Assembly (NCBI RefSeq): GCF_029168335.1
Contig: NZ_JARGYC010000038.1
Span: 1 to 46,746, forward strand
Direction: 5' to 3'
Source: Psychromarinibacter sediminicola
GTDB lineage: Bacteria > Pseudomonadota > Alphaproteobacteria > Rhodobacterales > Rhodobacteraceae
DNA length: 46,746 bases
Position numbers and translations under genes: made by a program. The notes beneath the pieces are model-generated. The model was not told the DNA's origin and did no database searches. It worked only from the letters and a program-made list of their open reading frames with translations. Below, in pieces: positions 1 through 5,888 of the stretch (position 1 is the first letter of the stretch; every line of letters begins with the position of its first letter).

Positions 1-2
1 CG

Positions 3-578
3 GAGGTCGTGGACCTGTCACCGCTGACGGGGCTGCGGGCGGTGCGGCACCTGGACCTGGACGAGACGCCGGTGGCCGATCTGGCGCCCCTGTCGGCGCT
101 GCACGGGCTGGAGCGGCTGTTTCTGTGGAACACGCAGGTCAGCGACCTGTCACCGCTGGCCGGGCTCGACCGGCTGGAGATGCTCGACGTGCGTCAGACG
201 GCTGTGCGCGACCTGGCGCCGCTGGCCGGGCTGGGGCGTTTGCGGAATCTGAACGTTTCGCTGACGGCGGTGACGGATGTGGCACCGCTGGCCGGTCTCG
301 CCGGGCTGGAGCATCTCAGTCTCTACTACACCGACATCGCGGATATCGCGCCGCTGGCCGGGCTGACGGGCCTGCGGTCGCTGGACCTGAATCAAACGGC
401 TGTCGCCGATCTGCGGCCGGTGGCGGGGATGCCGCTGCTGGCAGAGGCACCCGGGAAGATGGGGCTGCAATTCGCCGGCTGTGCGGCCGCCGCGGCCGAT
501 CCGCGGATCGCGGAGATTGCCGAGATCCGGGACGACGCGGCGCGGGCGCGCGCGCTGTTCGCACATCTCGGCGGATGA
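3..578 (+). CDS. Leucine-rich-repeat protein, 5' end outside window
   Basis: The reading frame is open to the left edge, so the start lies outside the window and only the C-terminal part (about 190 residues) is seen. It consists of six successive 22-residue repeats of the form L-x-P-L-x-x-L-x-x-L-x-x-L-x-L-x-x-T-x-V-x-D (for example LAPLAGLGRLRNLNV), then a degenerate seventh unit and a short Ala-rich helical tail. This is the internalin/RI-like LRR type, normally a protein-protein interaction surface. No catalytic domain, anchor or secretion signal is visible in the part present. It converges on asd, 36 bp away. The partner and cell location cannot be told from this fragment. Confidence 0.75.
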   Translation, partial: EVVDLSPLTGLRAVRHLDLDETPVADLAPLSALHGLERLFLWNTQVSDLSPLAGLDRLEMLDVRQTAVRDLAPLAGLGRLRNLNVSLTAVTDVAPLAGLAGLEHLSLYYTDIADIAPLAGLTGLRSLDLNQTAVADLRPVAGMPLLAEAPGKMGLQFAGCAAAAADPRIAEIAEIRDDAARARALFAHLGG

Positions 579-614
579 GCGGCCGGGCGCGCGCGGCGCC
601 CGCCCGGCAATGCC

Positions 615-1643
615 TCAGGCCTCGGCCTTCTGCAGCACCTTGTTGCCCAGAACCTCGGCGATCTGCACGGCGTTCAGCGCCGCGCCCTTGCGCAGGTTGT
701 CGGACACGACCCAGATGTTCAGGCCGTTGTCGATGGTCGGGTCCTGGCGGATGCGGCTGATGAAGGTGGCGAAGTCGCCCACGCATTCGACCGGCGTGAC
801 GTAGCCGCCGTCCTCGCGCTTGTCGACGACCAGGCAGCCCGGCGCGGTGCGCAGGATCTCGCGCGCCTCTTCCTCGTCGAGGTGCTCCTCGAACTCGATG
901 TTCACCGCCTCGGAGTGGCCGACGAAGACCGGGACGCGCACGCAGGTGGCCGTGACCTTGATCGAGGGGTCGATGATCTTCTTGGTCTCGGCGACCATCT
1001 TCCACTCTTCCTTGGTCGAGCCGTCCTCCATGAACACGTCGATATGCGGGATCACGTTGAAGGCGATCTGCTTGGGATAGACCGACGGCGCGACCTCCTG
1101 CCCCGGCACGTAAAGCCCCTTGGTCTGATCCCAGAGCTCGTCGATGGCGTCCTTGCCCGAGCCGGAGACCGACTGATAGGTCGAGACCACCACACGCTTG
1201 ATCTTGGCGCGGTCGTGCAGCGGCTTCAGCGCCACCACCATCTGCGCGGTCGAGCAGTTGGGGTTCGCGATGATGTTTTTCTTCTTGTAGCCCACGATCG
1301 CGTCGGCGTTGCATTCCGGCACGATCAGCGGGACGTCCGGGTCGTAGCGGTAGAGCGACGAGTTGTCGATCACGACGCAGCCGGCCTTGGCGGCCTTGGG
1401 CGCGTATTCCTTCGTCGCGTCCGAGCCGATGGCGAACAGCGCGATGTCCCAGCCGGTGAAGTCGAAGGTGGCGAGATCCTGGGTCTTGAGGGTCTTGTCG
1501 CCGAACGAAACCTCTGTGCCCAGCGACCGGCGGCTCGCCAGCGCGGCGATCTCGTCGATGGGGAAGTGGCGCTCGGCCAGGATGTTCAGCATTTCGCGGC
1601 CCACATTGCCCGTGGCACCGACGACGGCGACCTTGTAGCCCAT
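615..1643 (-). CDS. asd: Aspartate-semialdehyde dehydrogenase
   Basis: Converts L-aspartyl-4-phosphate to L-aspartate 4-semialdehyde with NADPH, the branch point to lysine/diaminopimelate, threonine and methionine; cytoplasmic. The 342-residue protein starts with the Rossmann motif GATGNVG (residues 9-15) and carries the catalytic cysteine in NPNCST (Cys130). Length and motifs match the bacterial Asd family. The start is supported by GAGGAG about 8 nt upstream. It is transcribed leftward; the gene upstream on the same strand (LacI regulator) ends 75 bp before it and looks unrelated. Identification is by family recognition. Confidence 0.95.
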   Translation of the reverse strand: MGYKVAVVGATGNVGREMLNILAERHFPIDEIAALASRRSLGTEVSFGDKTLKTQDLATFDFTGWDIALFAIGSDATKEYAPKAAKAGCVVIDNSSLYRYDPDVPLIVPECNADAIVGYKKKNIIANPNCSTAQMVVALKPLHDRAKIKRVVVSTYQSVSGSGKDAIDELWDQTKGLYVPGQEVAPSVYPKQIAFNVIPHIDVFMEDGSTKEEWKMVAETKKIIDPSIKVTATCVRVPVFVGHSEAVNIEFEEHLDEEEAREILRTAPGCLVVDKREDGGYVTPVECVGDFATFISRIRQDPTIDNGLNIWVVSDNLRKGAALNAVQIAEVLGNKVLQKAEA

Positions 1644-1718
1644 TTCGTACTCCTCGAGTCTAGGGACGCGGGTTCTTACCGCACACGAGGTAGCGTTTAA
1701 AGCGGTTTGTCGAGTTTG

Positions 1719-2726
1719 CTAGGCAACCGTGCTGGAGGCGCGGACCTTCAGCTGCACCGGTTCGCGGGTGAACTCGTCGGGCCGGTTGCCGGTGTCGATC
1801 CAGCCCAGCAGCGCGGCGACGCTGCGCTCGGCCAGCCGCGCCACGTCGCAATGCACCGAGCTCAGCGGCGGATCGGCGGTGGCGCATTCGGGGATGTCGT
1901 CGAAGCCGACGATCCAGAAATCCCGCCCCACGGTGCGCCGCGCCGCCCCGGCCGCGCCCAGCATGCCCAGCGCGACGCGGTCGTCGATGCAGATCGCCGC
2001 CTCGGCCTCCGGATGCTCGCGGGCAATCCGGGCCATGGCCGCCCGCCCGAAGTCGCGGCTGGCGTCGCCTTCGATCACCAGGGGGCGCTGGCCGTGCACC
2101 TGCATGATGTCGCGGTAGCCCGACGCGCGCTCCCACGCGATCTGGTGGCCGGAGTGACCGCCGACGAAGGCGATGCGGCGCAGCCCCTGGTCCAGCAGGT
2201 GCTGCGCCGCGAGATGACTGCCGATGGCATAGTCCATGGAATGGAACGGCAGCCTGTCGAGCCGGTCGTCGCTCTGCCGCAGCACCTGCATCGCCGGGAT
2301 GCCGGCGGCGAGGATCGTGTCGAAGACCGGCAGGCCCGCGCCGTGGCAGGGCGCGATCAGCAGCCCCGCGATGTCGTGTTCCAGCGCCAGCCGCACGGCG
2401 CGGTCCTCGGTCTCGGCGTCCTCGCCGGCGGAGCCGACGATCGGCGCGAGTCCGCGCCGCATCAGCGCCGCCTGCGCGGCGACCACGAAATCCGTCACGA
2501 AGGGGGTGGCGAGGTCGTTGACGACGATGCCGATGCGCCCGCTATTGGCACTGCGCAGCGCGGCGGCGGCGCGGTTGCGGACATAGTTCAGCTCGCGGAT
2601 CGCGTCGGCGACGGCGGCCTTGGTCTCGGCCCGCACCAGCGGCGAATCGTGCAGCACCAGAGAGACCGTGGACTTGGAAACCCCGGCCCGCTCGGCCACG
2701 TCGCGGATCGTCGCGCGTTTGCCCAT
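1719..2726 (-). CDS. LacI-family transcriptional regulator
   Basis: A 335-residue LacI/GalR-type repressor. Residues 4-50 form the N-terminal helix-turn-helix plus hinge (RATIRDVAERAGVSKSTVS), and the rest is a periplasmic-binding-protein-like effector domain (IGIVVNDLATPFVTDFV onward). It is divergent from the GMC oxidoreductase, with 261 bp between the two starts, so that gene is its most likely target; this is inference from layout. No convincing LacI-type palindrome was found in the intergenic region, in contrast to the second LacI regulator at 28461. The effector is unknown, probably a sugar or polyol. Confidence 0.88.
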   Translation of the reverse strand: MGKRATIRDVAERAGVSKSTVSLVLHDSPLVRAETKAAVADAIRELNYVRNRAAAALRSANSGRIGIVVNDLATPFVTDFVVAAQAALMRRGLAPIVGSAGEDAETEDRAVRLALEHDIAGLLIAPCHGAGLPVFDTILAAGIPAMQVLRQSDDRLDRLPFHSMDYAIGSHLAAQHLLDQGLRRIAFVGGHSGHQIAWERASGYRDIMQVHGQRPLVIEGDASRDFGRAAMARIAREHPEAEAAICIDDRVALGMLGAAGAARRTVGRDFWIVGFDDIPECATADPPLSSVHCDVARLAERSVAALLGWIDTGNRPDEFTREPVQLKVRASSTVA

Positions 2727-2847
2727 CCGCCCCCTCCTTGCACCCGCCGGGCCGCGCCACCGCGTGCTCCGGCCAAACCGTTCCTGTCCCCGGCGCCAGC
2801 CATAGACCGCCTGACGCGCGAACTAAAGGCCCAGCGCACGGCTCCGC

Positions 2848-2874
2848 CTCCGGCCCGACGCAACGGGGCCGGAG
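2848..2874. repeat. Inverted repeat between lacI-like and GMC genes
   Basis: Perfect 9-bp arms CTCCGGCCC (2848-2856) and GGGCCGGAG (2866-2874) with a 9-base spacer, inside the 261-bp divergent intergenic region. It could be a regulator site or an RNA hairpin. No T-run follows on either side, so it is not a standard terminator. In GC-rich DNA such dyads also arise by chance. Confidence 0.3.
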
Positions 2875-2987
2875 CTGCCCGCCACGCAGGCCGTTCGCGC
2901 AGGGATCGGGCAGCGCCCCGGCGCCGGACCCGTTGTGCTTTGGCCGCGAATGTCGTCTCCTGCCCCGCGTCAGGCAGGGTGAACCGC

Positions 2988-4601
2988 ATGTCGAAGGTCG
3001 CGGAATACGTCATCGTCGGCGCCGGCTCGGCCGGCTGCGTGCTCGCCAACCGGCTGAGCGAGGATGCAAGCGTCGTGCTGCTGGAGGCCGGCGGCAAGGA
3101 CACTTATCGCTGGGTGCATATCCCGGTGGGCTATCTCTACTGCATCGGCAACCCGCGGACCGACTGGGGCTTTCGCACGGCCGAGGAGACGGGGCTGAAC
3201 GGGCGGTCTCTGCTGTATCCGCGGGGGCGGATCCTGGGTGGCTGTTCCTCGATCAACGGCATGATCTACATGCGCGGTCAGGCGGCGGATTACGACGGCT
3301 GGCGCCAGATGGGGCTGACCGGCTGGGGCTGGGACGACGTGCTGCCCTATTTCCGCAAGTCGGAGGACTATTTCGCCGGCGAGAGCGAGCTGCACGGCGC
3401 CGGCGGCGAATGGCGGGTCGAGGAACAGCGGCTGAGCTGGCAGATCCTCGACGACTTCATGGCCGCCGCGGAACAGGCCGGCATTCCGCGGACCGACGAC
3501 TTCAACACCGGCGACAACGAGGGCGTCGGCTATTTCAAGGTGAACCAGCGGCGCGGCTGGCGCTGGAATACGGCCAAGGCCTTCCTGCGGCCGGCGCGCG
3601 GGAGGGCCTTCCTGCGGGTGGAGACCGACGCGCAGGCGACGCGCATCCTGTTCGAGGGCCGCCGCGCCGTCGGCGTGGAGTATCGCCGGGGCGACCGGGT
3701 GGAGCGGGTGACGGCCCGGCGCGAGGTGATCCTGGCCGCCGGCGCCATCGGCTCGCCGCAGCTGTTGCAGCTGTCGGGCGTCGGGCCGGGCGAGGTGCTG
3801 CGCGCGCACGGGATCGAGGTGGTGCGCGACGTGCCGGAGATCGGGGAGAACCTGCAGGATCACCTGCAGCTGCGCTGTGCCTACAAGGTGCAGAACGCGA
3901 CGACGCTGAACACCCTGTCGGCCAGCCTCCTGGGCAAGGCGCGGATCGCGGCGGAATACGCGCTGACCCGTTCCGGCCCGATGTCGATGGCGCCGTCGCA
4001 GCTGGGCGCTTTCGCGAAGTCGCGGCCGGACGTGGCGACGCCAGACCTGGAATACCACGTGCAGCCGCTGTCGCTCGACGCCTTCGGCGAGCCGCTGCAC
4101 GCCTTCGACGCGATCACCGCGAGCGTCTGCAACCTGCGCCCCGACAGCCGCGGGCACGTGCGCATCGCCTCGCCCGACCCCTTGGCGCCGCCGGAGATCC
4201 GGCCGAACTATCTGTCGGAAGAGAGCGACCGTCGGGTGGCCGCCGACTCGATCCGCCTGACGCGCCGGATCGTGGAGCAGCCGGCCTTCGCCAGGTACGC
4301 GCCGGCGGAGTTCAGGCCCGGCCCCGCCTATGAAAGCGACGCGGAGCTGGCGCGCGCCGCCGGAGACATCGGGACCACGATCTTCCATCCCGTCGGCACC
4401 GTCCGCATGGGCCCCGACGACGCCGCGCCGCTGGACGGCGCGCTGCGGCTGCGCGGGGTGGAGGGGCTGCGCGTCGTGGATGCCAGCGTGATGCCGCGGA
4501 TCACCAGCGGCAACACCAATTCCCCGGTCATCATGATCGCCGAGAAGGCGGCCGACATGATCCGGGAGGGCCGGCGCACCGGGTCGGCGCAAGACACCTA
4601 A
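2988..4601 (+). CDS. GMC-family FAD-dependent oxidoreductase (choline/alcohol dehydrogenase-like)
   Basis: A 537-residue flavoprotein of the glucose-methanol-choline family. The N-terminal ADP-binding motif VGAGSAGCVLANRLSED (GxGxxG at residues 11-16) is followed by the GMC signature region (GGCSSINGMIYMRG), the second signature GAIGSPQLLQLSGVG, and the C-terminal active-site segment with FHPVGTVRMG and ASVMPRITSGNTNSPVIMIAE, which supplies the His and Asn typical of the family. It oxidises a primary alcohol or polyol to an aldehyde; the substrate cannot be read from sequence, and BetA-like choline dehydrogenase activity is only one option. The frame is open far upstream, but homology begins at the ATG at 2988. 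A LacI regulator lies divergently upstream. Confidence 0.88.
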   Translation: MSKVAEYVIVGAGSAGCVLANRLSEDASVVLLEAGGKDTYRWVHIPVGYLYCIGNPRTDWGFRTAEETGLNGRSLLYPRGRILGGCSSINGMIYMRGQAADYDGWRQMGLTGWGWDDVLPYFRKSEDYFAGESELHGAGGEWRVEEQRLSWQILDDFMAAAEQAGIPRTDDFNTGDNEGVGYFKVNQRRGWRWNTAKAFLRPARGRAFLRVETDAQATRILFEGRRAVGVEYRRGDRVERVTARREVILAAGAIGSPQLLQLSGVGPGEVLRAHGIEVVRDVPEIGENLQDHLQLRCAYKVQNATTLNTLSASLLGKARIAAEYALTRSGPMSMAPSQLGAFAKSRPDVATPDLEYHVQPLSLDAFGEPLHAFDAITASVCNLRPDSRGHVRIASPDPLAPPEIRPNYLSEESDRRVAADSIRLTRRIVEQPAFARYAPAEFRPGPAYESDAELARAAGDIGTTIFHPVGTVRMGPDDAAPLDGALRLRGVEGLRVVDASVMPRITSGNTNSPVIMIAEKAADMIREGRRTGSAQDT

Positions 4602-4605
4602 AATA

Positions 4606-4619
4606 CCGGGAAAACCCGG
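4606..4619. terminator. Short hairpin after GMC gene
   Basis: CCGGG-AAAA-CCCGG begins 4 bp after the GMC stop codon. Read leftward, the stem is followed by TATTTTAGG, so it could end transcripts from either side, better on the minus strand. The stem is only 5 bp, so this is a weak call. Confidence 0.35.
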
Positions 4620-4716
4620 ATATTCGCCATCTTAATCGCGACAATTGGACAGGTTAAGGCCACGTTCACCGGCCCCTTCTATCAGCCATGTGGGGGTAAA
4701 GTTCCGAGGTGGTGGG

Positions 4717-4899
4717 ATGAGCGCGAAGAGCAACGCGCCAGTCATCATCAAGCGGAAGAAGGTCGTGGCCGGCGACGGGCACCACGGTGGGGCGTGGAAG
4801 GTTGCGATTTGGGTACATTTCCTTCGCTCGTGCGGTGCCGTTTTGCACCGCAGGTTCAGTTGCGCCCCGTTCGACAGGACGATTGCGATGTCGTTCTGA
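4717..4899 (+). pseudogene. motB: Truncated motB remnant (first ~30 residues)
   Basis: The ATG at 4717 follows a good ribosome-binding site (GAGGTGGTGGG) and encodes residues that match the highly conserved MotB N-terminus, ending PVIIKRKKVVAGDGHHGGAW then KVA. In intact MotB the next residues are YADFVTAMM and begin the membrane span. Here the frame instead continues IWVHFLRSC..., unrelated to MotB, and stops at 4899. The break is at about 4806/4807, so the stator segment and peptidoglycan-binding domain are missing. The fragment lies next to other flagellar genes. The flanking DNA (4602-4716 and 4900-5127) holds no other gene that I can recognise. Either motB was broken by a rearrangement here, or this is a leftover copy and a full motB lies elsewhere. 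Confidence 0.72.
4831..4852. repeat. Perfect hairpin just after motB break
   Basis: TGCGGTGC (4831-4838), loop CGTTTT, GCACCGCA (4845-4852): a perfect 8-bp dyad 24 bp downstream of the point where MotB homology ends. There is no T-run, so a terminator is unlikely. It could be part of the foreign segment joined to motB. Confidence 0.4.
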
Positions 4900-5127
4900 C
4901 TGTTGCGCGGGATCGTTCGCCCCGTGCGCCACCCCGTCGGGTGCAGGGGCAGTCCTGACGCCAAATCGGTAAGAGAATGTGAAAATGACGCGCCAGCTTC
5001 GGGCGTTTTCGGTAAAACTCAACGTTAAGACGTGTCGCGCTCAAGGCGCATCGCGTCGGTCCGAGTTCGTACATTCAATGCGATACACTCGGAGCGGCGA
5101 CCCGGATCGGCTGCCCGGCCGCGACGC

Positions 5128-5478
5128 TCAGCGGCGCCGGTTCGTCGGACGCGCGGCGCCGTCCAGCACCTTCTTGCATCCGCTGGCATCGTAGGTGTGA
5201 AGCGTGTCGGGGCGGCGCAGGGCCTCGAGCCGTGCCTGCGCGTCGGTCAGCCCGGACTGCGCGGCCGCCAGCAGTCGGCCATTGCGCTCGGCCTTCCGCC
5301 GCAGGCACTCCAACTCGCCGCCGCCGGACGCTCCGCGCGCCAGCCGCGTGCCCAGACGTTCCTTTTCCGGCGCCAGCCGTTCCAGCACATCGAACCGACC
5401 GGCCAGGATCGCCTCGCGCTCGCGATCCAGAAGATCGTGCAGGGCGCCGGCGGCGTCGCGAAACTCAAACAACGCCAT
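5128..5478 (-). CDS. flgN: FlgN-like flagellar export chaperone
   Basis: A 116-residue, largely helical, charged protein (EFRDAAGALHDLLDREREAI near the start; RRKAERNGRLLAAAQSGLTD in the middle) resembling FlgN, the cytosolic chaperone for the hook-filament junction proteins FlgK and FlgL. Recognition rests on size, helical pattern and position: its start overlaps the end of the rod-binding FlgJ-like gene by 14 nt, suggesting translational coupling, and fliK and flgD follow on the other strand. FlgN sequences are poorly conserved, so the call is moderate. It ends 330 bp from the motB remnant. Confidence 0.6.
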   Translation of the reverse strand: MALFEFRDAAGALHDLLDREREAILAGRFDVLERLAPEKERLGTRLARGASGGGELECLRRKAERNGRLLAAAQSGLTDAQARLEALRRPDTLHTYDASGCKKVLDGAARPTNRRR

Positions 5479-5770
5479 CCTGCCGCTCCTTCAATGCCTC
5501 GAACAGCGATTCGGCGAGGCCGATTCCGCCGGCCCTTGCCATCTCCTCGGCCTGGGCGCGGACCAGGAACGACGAGAACTGATCCTCTCCCACGCCACCG
5601 CCGAAGGAGTCCCGCGTCTCGCCAAAGCCCGCGGATTTCAGCATTTCCGTCAGGAACGTCGCCTCCAGCGCCCGCGCCGCGCGGTGCAGATCGGCATCCT
5701 GGCCCGTGGCGTCCGGGCCGGTCGGCGCGGGCATCGCGCCGGGGGCGCGCAAACCGTCGAGAGGTGTCAT
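5465..5770 (-). CDS. flgJ: Flagellar rod-binding protein, FlgJ N-terminal type
   Basis: A 101-residue protein corresponding to the rod-binding domain only (ARALEATFLTEMLKSAGFGE, then DQFSSFLVRAQAEEMARAGG), without the muramidase domain of enterobacterial FlgJ, as is usual in alphaproteobacteria. It is expected in the periplasm, capping or chaperoning rod assembly. The start at 5770 was chosen because AAGG lies 8 nt upstream and because homology begins after it; an alternative start at 5839 would overlap the presumed promoter region. It is the first gene of a leftward pair with flgN and is divergent from fliK. Confidence 0.75.
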   Translation of the reverse strand: MTPLDGLRAPGAMPAPTGPDATGQDADLHRAARALEATFLTEMLKSAGFGETRDSFGGGVGEDQFSSFLVRAQAEEMARAGGIGLAESLFEALKERQDGVV

Positions 5771-5888
5771 CGCGTTACCTTCAATTCGAAGAAGTCTCGC
5801 CCCCTCATGCACCTCGATAGGTAAAGAACCGGTAACCATTGTCGGTCATAACCGGGCGACACCGCGGAAGAAGACCCGGAAAGACAGT
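5771..5888. promoter_or_regulatory. Divergent flagellar intergenic region
   Basis: A 118-bp region between flgJ (minus) and fliK (plus). It contains two TAACC half-sites (5833-5837 and 5849-5853) 16 bp apart, in AACCGGTAACC and GGTCATAACCGG contexts. These resemble the TTAAC-type half-sites used by CtrA-like regulators at flagellar genes in this lineage, but neither is a full TTAA-N7-TTAA site. Confidence 0.3.

Noticed and set aside
2727-2987. LacI-type operator between the first LacI gene and the GMC gene
   Set aside because: Only fragments such as AAACCGTT are seen; no palindrome comparable with those at 28349 and 28381.
1707-2987. N-terminal extension of the GMC oxidoreductase covering the LacI gene
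   Set aside because: The open frame is antisense to lacI and lacks homology; GMC homology begins at the ATG at 2988.
4602-5127. Mobile element inserted in motB
   Set aside because: No transposase frame, terminal inverted repeats or target duplication could be found around the break.
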